Source: Bacteroidales bacterium UBA3764
GTDB lineage: Bacteria; Bacteroidota; Bacteroidia; Bacteroidales; UBA932
Length of the DNA: 14,656 nt
Direction of reading: 5' to 3'
NCBI GenBank assembly: GCA_002371115.1
Contig: DFFY01000004.1
Location: forward strand, 1 to 14,656
The notes below the pieces were generated by a model. The model did not search any database. It was not told the origin of the DNA and saw only the letters and a list, made by a program, of their open reading frames with translations. Of this stretch, positions 1-5,462 are shown piece by piece. A program made the position numbers and the translations under genes. Position 1 is the first letter of the stretch. Each line of letters begins with the position of its first letter.

Positions 1-329
1 CCGCAGGAAAATTCCATTATCATTCTATGAATGACTTGTGGGACCGTTATTGGGAGATTTACAGTATTTATCTCTACAATCAAATATTGATAGATAAAGA
101 TAATACAGGACAGAGCAAGGCAACAGCAACGGCTGCGCTGAACCAAGTCAATAGCTACCTGCAAGCGGCCGGATGTGATCCTATCAACGTGAATCGTTAT
201 TATGGAACGAGCGACGGATGGTTTTATTTGCCCCAGAGCCTTAACTATCAAAACAACTCCGACTGGTGGCACAACAATATGAATTATACCATATCCGCCC
301 GTCCAATGTTTACCTATGATACGAATTAG
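1..329 (+). CDS. Unknown protein, C-terminal fragment
   Basis: The reading frame is open from the left edge of the window (codons from base 3) to a TAG at 327-329, so the gene probably starts outside. The first ATG inside is at 27, but codons before it (reading A-G-K-F-H-Y-H-S) look like ordinary coding sequence. The visible ~109 residues are rich in Tyr, Trp, Asn and Asp, have no obvious membrane segment, and end in ...MFTYDTN. I do not recognise the family. The stop is 2 bases before the ATG of the fimbrillin-like lipoprotein, so the two are probably co-transcribed. A surface or adhesin-related role is only a guess from that neighbour. Codon use is clearly more AT-rich than in the core genes to the right, which suggests accessory DNA. 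Confidence 0.7.
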   Translation, partial: AGKFHYHSMNDLWDRYWEIYSIYLYNQILIDKDNTGQSKATATAALNQVNSYLQAAGCDPINVNRYYGTSDGWFYLPQSLNYQNNSDWWHNNMNYTISARPMFTYDTN

Positions 330-331
330 TC

Positions 332-1987
332 ATGAAAACTGATATTTTTATGCTTTTTGCAGCATCGGCCCTGGTTCTCTTCTCCTGCGCCAAGGAGAAG
401 ATCCCGGCGCCTGAGCAGGACGCTCCGATGCGCTTCGCTGTAACGGTGGAAGGCGATACCAAGGCCAGTATGACCAGCGCGGACCTGGGTCAGTTCTACC
501 TGAAGGTCACGGGCCCCAACAATGCGTTCAGCTACTTTGAATCCATCACTAAGGATGCGCAGGGTAACTGGACCGCTTCCCGGCCCATCCTCTGGAAGGA
601 CGAGGAATCGTCCATCACCTATGCCGCAGCCAGCTATGGCGCGCTGGGCGCAGACTACTTCAATATCCCCGTCACAAACGACCTCTTCACCAGCGGCGCC
701 ACCATGGGTCTTCTGACCGACCAGAGCACCCAGGCGAAGCTCAACGCGGCGGACCTTCTTACCATGAAGGAAACCACCCTTGCCTTTGCCGATACCGATG
801 ACGGCATTGTGCCCGTCACCCTGAAGCACGGCCTGGCCAAGGCGAACTTCAAGTTCACCCTGGCTCCGGAGTACTTCGACAATGGCGTGGGCCTGGAGGC
901 AAGCCCGATAACGGGCCTTGCGCTCAGCGGTGTCCATACTAGCTTCTTCTTCAGTCCGCTCACCGGCGAGGTAAGCATCCCGGATGGCGCATCCAAGGGG
1001 GCCGTGATTCCTTTCCAGAGCTCCTACGAGCCCGGTACGGAGGCCTCCAAGCCGGCGCTTGCCGTGGCCGAGGCCATCCTGGTTCCGGAGACCCTGGCGG
1101 CAGGCGCCCTGACGCTCTACTTCACCGTAGCCGGCAAGGACTTCACCTGGACCAACTCCATGCCCCTCACCTTCGAGCAGGGCGGCGAGTACACCATCCC
1201 TGTTAGTATCGACTATAATACCGTTCCCTCCGGTCCGGTTACTCCGGATCCGGCTCCCACCCCGCTTTCAGGTGTGTTCACTGTGTCGGCCGGTGTGCCA
1301 ACAGGAAAGACGGTTCAGTTCTCCCCGGGCAACCTGCGTTACGCATCAGGTGCATGGAGCTTCTTTGACCATCAGTACGACTACTACGCCACTTACAGCG
1401 CAGATGCTTGGGACAAGTTTGGCTGGAGCAATTCAACGAATAATTTCGGCATGAGCACTTCTACGGATAATACTGTTTATAGAGGCGACTTGGTTGACTG
1501 GGGTACTGTTCCTGGTATCGGCACTGGCTGGTTCACACTGTCTAATAACGAGTGGGTATACCTGTTCAACACGCGTAGCGCCTCAACGGTCAATAGTGTT
1601 GCTAACGCCCGCTATGCCAAGGGAAAGGTAAACGGAGTCTATGGCATCATCCTCTTCCCTGACACTTACACGCATCCTACCGGTGTGACTCTTCCGGTTG
1701 GCATTAACAATGTAGATAATACAGGCTGGAATGGTAATAACTACAGCGCTGCAGATTGGACTGCGATGGAGACTGCCGGTTGCGTGTTCCTGCCTGCTGC
1801 GGGTTACCGCGAAGGAACTTCGGTGCAATCTGCCGGCAGCAGCTGCAGCTACCGTTCTTCTACGAGACTCACTAGCACTACCGACATGGTTAATTACGTG
1901 TACTTCACTGCGACCAACTTGAACGTAAGTGGCTCAAACTACGGCCGCTACGGTCAGTGTATCCGCCTCGTTTGCGAGGTCGAGTAG
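332..1987 (+). CDS. Fimbrillin-like lipoprotein with C-type-lectin-like C-terminal domain
   Basis: A 551-residue surface lipoprotein. Residues 1-19 form a lipoprotein signal with lipobox L-F-S-C, lipidated at Cys19. Residues about 33-295 resemble the Bacteroidales fimbrillin family: early MRFAVTVEGDTKAS, then a beta-rich body ending in a GGEYTIPVSIDY strand. A Pro-rich linker (about 296-312) leads to a second domain (about 313-551) that opens with VQFSPGNLRY. It has the spaced W-F-T-L-S-N-N-E-W-V-Y-L-F, FLPAAGYR and GQCIRLV motifs of the FISUMP/formylglycine-enzyme-like C-type lectin fold common in Bacteroidales surface proteins. In many such proteins the segment before the final RLV is YWSST...; here it is YRSST. 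The domain is richer in AT-ending codons than the first half, suggesting a modular join. Likely role: adhesion or ligand binding outside the cell. Family placement is by pattern memory; the lipobox is direct. Confidence 0.8.
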   Translation: MKTDIFMLFAASALVLFSCAKEKIPAPEQDAPMRFAVTVEGDTKASMTSADLGQFYLKVTGPNNAFSYFESITKDAQGNWTASRPILWKDEESSITYAAASYGALGADYFNIPVTNDLFTSGATMGLLTDQSTQAKLNAADLLTMKETTLAFADTDDGIVPVTLKHGLAKANFKFTLAPEYFDNGVGLEASPITGLALSGVHTSFFFSPLTGEVSIPDGASKGAVIPFQSSYEPGTEASKPALAVAEAILVPETLAAGALTLYFTVAGKDFTWTNSMPLTFEQGGEYTIPVSIDYNTVPSGPVTPDPAPTPLSGVFTVSAGVPTGKTVQFSPGNLRYASGAWSFFDHQYDYYATYSADAWDKFGWSNSTNNFGMSTSTDNTVYRGDLVDWGTVPGIGTGWFTLSNNEWVYLFNTRSASTVNSVANARYAKGKVNGVYGIILFPDTYTHPTGVTLPVGINNVDNTGWNGNNYSAADWTAMETAGCVFLPAAGYREGTSVQSAGSSCSYRSSTRLTSTTDMVNYVYFTATNLNVSGSNYGRYGQCIRLVCEVE

Positions 1988-1996
1988 AATTTTTTG

Positions 1997-2022
1997 CTCA
2001 CAGGGGATAGACTCCCTGTGAG
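1997..2022. other. Hairpin just after the lipoprotein gene
   Basis: A perfect 9-pair inverted repeat (CTCACAGGG / CCCTGTGAG) with an 8-base loop lies 10 bases after the stop codon. It is preceded, not followed, by a T run, so it is not a textbook intrinsic terminator on the plus strand. It could still block or stabilise the 3' end of the mRNA. Its position right after a possible variable region also recalls the hairpin placed after the target region in diversity-generating retroelements; that is speculation. Confidence 0.6.
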
Positions 2023-2036
2023 GTAATGAGCCCAAT

Positions 2037-2076
2037 GAGGGCGGCCCTCTCGCCACGGCGAGGGGATGCCGCCCTC
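2037..2076. other. Large GC-rich hairpin, probable transcript end
   Basis: A 17-pair stem: 9 pairs (2037-2045 with 2068-2076), a 2-base bulge (AT, 2066-2067), then 8 pairs (2046-2053 with 2058-2065, one of them T-G), closed by the tetraloop CACG. No T run follows on either strand. It lies between the lipoprotein gene and the next operator, so it probably marks the 3' end of the lipoprotein transcript or protects it. The pairing is direct; the role is inferred. Confidence 0.6.
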
Positions 2077-2167
2077 CCATCTATATTAGTACAAAGCGGT
2101 CTTCATAATTTGTCTGAATTTCGGTGAGCATTATATTCTTTCTGATGTAGTATGCGTATTTCTTAAT

Positions 2168-2217
2168 AAATTACATCCATTATAATGTAATTTTATTTGC
2201 ATCTGAACGAATGTAAT
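2168..2217 (+). promoter_or_regulatory. Likely operator of the plus-strand HipB-like regulator
   Basis: A perfect palindrome AAATTACAT-N8-ATGTAATTT spans 2168-2193, and a further half-site ATGTAAT sits at 2211-2217, one base before the start codon. HipB antitoxins are known to bind palindromes whose half-sites are separated by 8 bases, and the spacer here is 8. Autorepression of the downstream HTH gene is the natural reading. A weak -7 element, TTTATTTG at 2192-2199 (one mismatch to TAnnTTTG), overlaps the right arm. Confidence 0.6.
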
Positions 2218-2218
2218 T

Positions 2219-2425
2219 ATGAATAGCAACGTCATATCTTCTACATTGAAATCCCTGCGGAAAGTGCATGGCCTCACGCAGGTGGACCTTGCGATGAAGT
2301 CGGGTGTTGGCTTAAATTTCGTCCGCGAATTGGAGCAAGGCAAGGCTACGGTCCGTTTGGACAAGGTGGCTCAGGTTTTTGATTTATTCGGATACGAACT
2401 AGTTCCTCAAAAGAAGGTGAGATGA
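2219..2425 (+). CDS. HipB-like XRE-family antitoxin/repressor (y4mF type)
   Basis: A 68-residue protein that is nearly all one helix-turn-helix domain (residues about 6-62). It shows LRKVHGLTQVDLA, then SGVGLNFVRELEQGK, then LDKVAQVFDLFGYEL, the signature of the small y4mF/HipB-like regulators that precede HipA-type kinases in Bacteroidota. It would bind DNA at the palindrome just upstream and, in an intact module, neutralise the kinase. Its stop overlaps an ATG (ATGA at 2422-2425), the usual coupling to the next toxin gene, but that gene is now only scraps. The protein itself looks full length, so it may survive as an orphan antitoxin or repressor. Confidence 0.85.
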   Translation: MNSNVISSTLKSLRKVHGLTQVDLAMKSGVGLNFVRELEQGKATVRLDKVAQVFDLFGYELVPQKKVR

Positions 2426-2640
2426 GTAAAGCATTGGTCTCCTGCCTACGACCTCCTCAATTCGGCCATAAGCAATCCTTCTGATGACGAAGAACTGGCT
2501 CTCAATCTCAACGGGAAAAAGAAGCGGATCAAGGACGAAGACTTCATGGCCGCTTCCTTTCAGATGAACTTAAGGCATCGTATATCGAGCTTCTTCACAA
2601 GAGACTGCAGGTGAGCCCGAAAACTCGTACTGGTCAATAA
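2422..2640 (+). pseudogene. Remnant of HipA/HipT-type kinase, C-terminal scraps
   Basis: Directly after the HTH stop, in the same frame from 2426, the DNA encodes V-K-H-W-SPAYDLLNSA, then NPSDDEELALNLNGKKK and IKDEDFMAAS. This matches the C-terminal region of HipA-family Ser/Thr kinases (SPAYDLL...ELALTLNGKK...DF). A frame change near 2561 then gives SDELKASYIELLHKRLQV, a typical HipA/HipT tail, ending at TAA 2638-2640. A segment of a few dozen residues usually found between these two parts is missing. The ATG at 2422 begins M-S-K-A-L-V, like the start of the separate HipA N-terminal subunit (HipS-like) of three-gene HipBST modules, and then loses the frame. So a large deletion removed the N-terminal gene and the kinase core. 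No active kinase can be made. Confidence 0.8.
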
Positions 2641-3070
2641 CATCCTGAACAGCAACCAAATATAGATAATCCTCGGCTTCATTTGCGCCGAGGATTTTCA
2701 ACAAACCACTGTGGGACAGTAAGTTGGCGACCAGCGGGACGGTTCCGGCTGAGCGGCGCTGAAACAGTATCGGCCTTCTTTCCTCCCGGGCCATGAGTTG
2801 CTCCCTGCGGTCCAGCAACAAACGTCCCCATCGGTCCGGAAAGGAATCCTTGACGAAACTGAACACATTGTCGTTGCTGCGAGGATGTTGGGCTGAAGGA
2901 ACGTTCATAAGGTCGCCGCTGAACAGAAGGCCTCCGTACTGCTTAAGCCATTCGCGCGAATACTCAAAGACAAAATGATCTTTGCCACGAACATGTTCGT
3001 AACCTAATACTCCTATCTCCTGGGGATTGGAGAGGAAGTCAACGTCTGCGTATACCGTTATTCTTTTCAT
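2570..3070 (-). pseudogene. Truncated HipA-type kinase, N-terminal part only
   Basis: The frame gives 166 residues. Residues 1-100 match the N-terminal domain of one-chain HipA kinases: MKRITVYADVDFL, ...IGVLGYEHVRG, FEYSREWL, then FVKDSFPDRWGRLLLDRREQ and AREERRP. HipA proteins of this type are usually about 400 residues or more. From about base 2770 the resemblance stops, and the rest (residues 101-166) runs through a terminator hairpin and then antisense to the plus-strand hip remnant, so it is junk fused by a deletion. The kinase core, ATP site and catalytic loop are absent. The start overlaps the end of the upstream hipB by 4 bases (ATGA), the normal hipBA arrangement. If made, the protein could at most be an N-terminal domain that interacts with HipB. 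Confidence 0.82.
2668..2700 (+). terminator. Intrinsic terminator of the plus-strand hip relic
   Basis: A 10-pair stem (AATCCTCGGC / GCCGAGGATT), a 9-base loop, then TTTTC on the plus strand. It sits 28 bases after the last stop of the hipA/hipT remnant and so probably ended that operon. It is nearly the same hairpin as the one after rnfA (13302-13335): same stem core and a loop ending in TTTGC. The truncated minus-strand hipA frame reads across it, which shows that the end of that gene is not original. Confidence 0.65.
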
Positions 3071-3366
3071 CGGCCCAGCAATTCTGAATCCTGAAGCTGG
3101 CGGCCAAGGGCGTCATCGGCAGCAAGCAGGGTAATGTCATTTTCAAGATTGAGAGCAAAGAGTACACGAGCATATATGCCCATAGAGACAGTTGGGTCTC
3201 CGTGTTCCACTTTTGAGACCGTCAGTCGGGTTACCGTAGCACGGTCTGCTATGTCCTGCATGGATAGATGCCTGCGCTTACGCGCCAACATGATTTGCTC
3301 GCCCATTACTTGCAGGTTCTGGCTCAATGCCCGAGGCATCGTTTTTCCAAAGGTTTTTTTCCCCAT
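3067..3366 (-). CDS. HipB-like XRE-family antitoxin/repressor
   Basis: A 99-residue helix-turn-helix protein. The HTH lies at about residues 22-75: MLARKRRHLSMQDIADRA, then VTRLTVSKVEHGDPTVSMG, then YARVLFALNLEND. This is the usual HipB pattern, followed by a tail of about 20 residues. It would act as the DNA-binding antitoxin of a hipBA pair and repress its own promoter, which lies 20-50 bases upstream together with a palindrome. Its stop overlaps the start of the truncated hipA by 4 bases. The gene looks intact while its toxin is not. The start at 3366 is chosen because it fits the promoter; a start at Met10 (3339) is possible. Confidence 0.85.
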   Translation of the reverse strand: MGKKTFGKTMPRALSQNLQVMGEQIMLARKRRHLSMQDIADRATVTRLTVSKVEHGDPTVSMGIYARVLFALNLENDITLLAADDALGRQLQDSELLGR

Positions 3367-3385
3367 AAATGCATCTTATCGGATA

Positions 3386-3417
3386 CAAAGATAGCTAAAA
3401 ATGTTTATCATAACAAA
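3386..3417 (-). promoter_or_regulatory. Promoter of the minus-strand hipB
   Basis: Read on the minus strand, TTTG (3417-3414), a 20-base spacer, then TATCTTTG (3393-3386). This is a perfect match to the Bacteroidota vegetative promoter (TTTG, about 19-21 bases, TAnnTTTG). Transcription would start about 7 bases further on, leaving a very short leader before the ATG at 3366. Confidence 0.75.
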
Positions 3418-3422
3418 CATTT
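3399..3422 (-). promoter_or_regulatory. Likely HipB operator
   Basis: A perfect palindrome AAATGTTT-N8-AAACATTT (half-sites 3399-3406 and 3415-3422). It covers the -33 element of the hipB promoter, so bound HipB would block RNA polymerase. The 8-base spacer is the same as in the plus-strand operator at 2168-2193, but the half-site sequence differs, as expected for two unrelated HipB proteins. Confidence 0.65.
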
Positions 3423-3550
3423 ATTTGGTTTTTCATCCCCGGAAATACAAACCTTCCAAGACATGTGTCGCAGGTCCCCCCCAAAAAAACGCCGCCGAGG
3501 GTCCGTCGCTTGGTCCCTTGGCAGGGAATGCTATCAGCCCGGAGGAGGAG

Positions 3551-3583
3551 ATTTCTCGACTCGCTTCGCTCGCTCGAAATGAC
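3551..3583. repeat. REP-like dispersed repeat, long form
   Basis: On the minus strand this reads GTCATTTCGAGC, then CGAAGCGAG and TCGAGAAAT, a longer version of the element at 9061-9086 inside rnfB (which lacks 8 central bases). Short elements of this kind recur between genes in many Bacteroidota genomes; that statement is from memory. The two copies here are direct observation. Confidence 0.6.
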
Positions 3584-3637
3584 AAAGGGAAAGAGCGAGC
3601 CCACCAGTTTTGCGTCAGGCTCCCTTGCCGGAAGGAA

Positions 3638-3685
3638 AGCGGAACCCTCTTGGGCCCTTTAATGGAGCCCGAGAGGGTTTCCGCT
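3638..3685. other. Long imperfect hairpin
   Basis: Bases 3638-3655 pair with 3667-3685: 18 pairs, one single-base bulge (T3678) and one T-G pair (3651 with 3671). The loop is about 11 bases. Neither side has a T run, so it is not a standard terminator. It lies about 50 bases before the -33 element of the Nif3-gene promoter. Its role is unknown; it could be a repeat element or a structured RNA. Confidence 0.5.
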
Positions 3686-3735
3686 AACCGCCGCACCTGG
3701 TTGTGTGCGGTGGCGGCGTTTGTGGCTGGGACGAT

Positions 3736-3767
3736 TTTGGATTTGTGGCAAAGGATTTTTATCTTTG
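3736..3767 (+). promoter_or_regulatory. Promoter of the Nif3-family gene
   Basis: TTTG at 3736-3739, a 20-base spacer, and TATCTTTG at 3760-3767: a full match to the Bacteroidota promoter. The expected start of transcription is near 3774, about 14 bases before the ATG at 3788. It may also feed the long downstream operon, since no terminator lies between. Confidence 0.75.
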
Positions 3768-3787
3768 CATGAATAAGGTAACGCGTT

Positions 3788-4576
3788 ATGAAAGTAGGGG
3801 ACATCACTGCGGCGCTGGAGGTGTTTGCGCCGCTCCGCATCCAGGAAGAATGGGACAACAGCGGGCTGCTCATTGGCAGCGCGAATGACCAGGTGCATGG
3901 TGTGCTGGTCGGGTTCGACTGTACGCCGGAACTCATTGACGAGGCTGTAGAAAAGGGCTGCGACATGGTGGTGACACACCATCCGCTCATCTTCAAGGGC
4001 ATCCGGCGCATCAATGCTGAGGACCCGGTGGGTGCGGCGGTGATGCGCGCCGTGCGGAACGGGGTGGCGGTGTATGCCGCCCACACCACGGCGGACAAGG
4101 TGATAGCCGGCGTGAGCGGTGCCATGGCCCGCAGGCTGGCGCTCAGGAACGTGGGCATCATGGTTCCGGAGGAGGACGGCACCGTGGGGCTGGGCTGCAT
4201 CGGGGAATTCCCGCAGCCCATGACCGGCCGGGAGGCCCTCCGGTACGTGCAGGAAAAGTTCGGCATAAAGGTCATCCGCAGTTCCAAGCCGCTTGAGACG
4301 CCCATCACCAAGGTGGCGCTTTTGGGCGGCAGCGGCGGCAGCGAGCTGGGCCTGGCCCAGGCCAAGGGTGCCCAACTGTACATTACGGCCGATGTTTCCT
4401 ATCACCAGTTTTTTACCAAAGACGGCTTTATGGTCATGGATATTGGCCATTTTGAGAGTGAGGTGGAGATTGTAGATATTTTCTTATCGGAGATACGGAA
4501 AAAATTTCCTACCTTTGCAAGCTACAAAAGTGCCGTATTGGACAGGAGCAACCCGGTCCACTACTTTGTAGTGTAA
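3788..4576 (+). CDS. Nif3-like dinuclear metal-centre protein (YbgI type)
   Basis: A 262-residue protein of the Nif3/DUF34 family. The metal ligands of the family can be placed: the HHP motif at His64-His65, Asp103 in the HTTAD motif, and His221 with Glu225 in GHFESE near the end. The N-terminus (AALEVFAPLRIQEEWDNSGL) is also typical. The length fits the short, E. coli YbgI-like form of about 250 residues; many Bacteroidota versions are near 360 with an inserted domain, which is absent here. The family forms hexameric rings with a two-metal site; its reaction is not settled, although GTP cyclohydrolase and metal-chaperone roles have been proposed. A promoter precedes it, and the zinc-ribbon gene that follows is a usual partner in Bacteroidota. 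Confidence 0.9.
   Translation: MKVGDITAALEVFAPLRIQEEWDNSGLLIGSANDQVHGVLVGFDCTPELIDEAVEKGCDMVVTHHPLIFKGIRRINAEDPVGAAVMRAVRNGVAVYAAHTTADKVIAGVSGAMARRLALRNVGIMVPEEDGTVGLGCIGEFPQPMTGREALRYVQEKFGIKVIRSSKPLETPITKVALLGGSGGSELGLAQAKGAQLYITADVSYHQFFTKDGFMVMDIGHFESEVEIVDIFLSEIRKKFPTFASYKSAVLDRSNPVHYFVV
4510..4517 (+). promoter_or_regulatory. Possible internal -7 element
   Basis: TACCTTTG fits the Bacteroidota -7 consensus TAnnTTTG and lies near the end of the Nif3 gene, about 115 bases before the zinc-ribbon start. No TTTG is found 19-21 bases upstream, so it is at best a weak extra promoter for the zinc-ribbon-dnaB-rnf operon. Confidence 0.3.
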
Positions 4577-4579
4577 GAG

Positions 4580-4603
4580 ATGCTTCGGCAAGCTCAGCAT
4601 GAC
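4580..4603. repeat. Short dispersed repeat between genes
   Basis: ATGCTTCGGCAAGC followed by TCAGCATGAC. The ends ATGCT/AGCAT are inverted, and inside is a GCTT-cggc-AAGC mini-hairpin. Very similar short elements are common between genes of Bacteroidota (from memory). It fills about half of the 54-base gap between the Nif3 gene and the zinc-ribbon gene and makes an apparent upstream start at 4580 misleading. Confidence 0.55.
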
Positions 4604-4630
4604 AATAAGATAAATCGATTTATAAGTTTT

Positions 4631-5461
4631 ATGGCAACAACCAAGAAAACCACCGCCGCCAAGAAAGTGGAGGCTCCCATCGACAACAGGGAAACCTTTG
4701 TGTCCCTGCAGAAAAGTTTCGCCGATTCCGACATGCCCGTGGAGGAGAAACTGAAGACCCTCTATGAACTCCAGGCCGCGGATTCCGAGATTGACAAGAT
4801 TATCCAGCTCCGTGGCGAACTTCCCGCAGAGGTGGCCGCCCTGGAGGCGGAGATTGCCAACCTGAAGGAGCGCAGCGCCGCCATTGCCGCCGTTGTGGAC
4901 CAGTTCAACCGCAACATCGCAGACGCTAAGCTGTCCATCTCCGAGCACGAGAGTATCATCGAGAAGTATCAGCGCCAGCTGGAGACCATCTCCAACTCCC
5001 GTGAGTACGACTCCCTGAACAAGGAAATCGAAAATCAGGAGCTGCTGCGCCAGATTGACGAAAAGACCATCAACGACACCCGTTATGAGATTGGTGCCAA
5101 GAAGGCGGAACTGGACGAGATCAAAGACCGTCTGAGCATCCGTACGGAGGACCTCAAGGCCAAGAAGGAAGAGCTGGAGAACATTGTGGAGGAAACGGCG
5201 AAGGAGGAGGCCGTGCTGCGTGAACGCCGCGAGGCTTGCGCCGCCAAAATCGACGCCCGTACCATGAGCGCCTATGAGCGCATCCGCGCCAGCGTACACA
5301 ACCACCTGGCCGTAGTGGGCATCTACAACGGCGATTCCTGCGGAGGCTGCTTCAACACCATCACTCCTCAGCGCCGCGTAGAGATTGCTTCCAACCGCAA
5401 GCTCATCATCTGCGAGCACTGCGGCCGCATCATCATCAACCCGGATTTCGACCAGCAGTAG
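4631..5461 (+). CDS. Coiled-coil protein with C4 zinc ribbon
   Basis: A 276-residue protein. A Lys/Ala-rich head (MATTKKTTAAKK) is followed by a long, heavily charged helical stretch (about residues 35-215) that should form a coiled-coil hairpin. The end carries a four-cysteine zinc ribbon: Cys237-GG-Cys240 and Cys261-EH-Cys264. This is the architecture of the zf-RING_7/CT398-like family, thought to bind nucleic acid or act as an adaptor; its exact role is unknown. I take the ATG at 4631, because the in-frame ATG at 4580 lies within a dispersed repeat and adds repeat-derived residues (LRQAQHDN). The gene follows the Nif3 gene and ends 1 base before dnaB, so it is part of the long operon. Confidence 0.85.
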   Translation: MATTKKTTAAKKVEAPIDNRETFVSLQKSFADSDMPVEEKLKTLYELQAADSEIDKIIQLRGELPAEVAALEAEIANLKERSAAIAAVVDQFNRNIADAKLSISEHESIIEKYQRQLETISNSREYDSLNKEIENQELLRQIDEKTINDTRYEIGAKKAELDEIKDRLSIRTEDLKAKKEELENIVEETAKEEAVLRERREACAAKIDARTMSAYERIRASVHNHLAVVGIYNGDSCGGCFNTITPQRRVEIASNRKLIICEHCGRIIINPDFDQQ

Positions 5462-5462
5462 T

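Larger units (their letters stand above)
3423..3735. other. Gene-free stretch with repeat and hairpin
   Basis: Between the minus-strand hipB control region and the promoter of the Nif3 gene I see no credible gene. Open frames exist on both strands, but they are low-complexity and match nothing I know. The stretch holds a run of seven C then seven A (3476-3489), a REP-like repeat (3551-3583) and a long hairpin (3638-3685). It may include decayed mobile DNA. Confidence 0.5.

Noticed and set aside
1988..2218. Template repeat of a diversity-generating retroelement
   Set aside because: I looked for a near-copy of the lipoprotein's last ~100 coding bases here and in the rest of the window and found none by eye.
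3433..4383. 316-codon minus-strand frame over the gap and the Nif3 gene
   Set aside because: It is antisense to the Nif3 gene and runs through repeats and hairpins without any domain pattern.
4580..4630. Upstream start for the zinc-ribbon protein
   Set aside because: The added residues derive from a dispersed intergenic repeat; the ATG at 4631 gives a normal family N-terminus.
5385..5462. Upstream start for dnaB within the zinc-ribbon gene
   Set aside because: The added Ser/Ala-rich residues are an out-of-frame reading of the zinc-ribbon end; the ATG at 5463 fits DnaB length and spacing.
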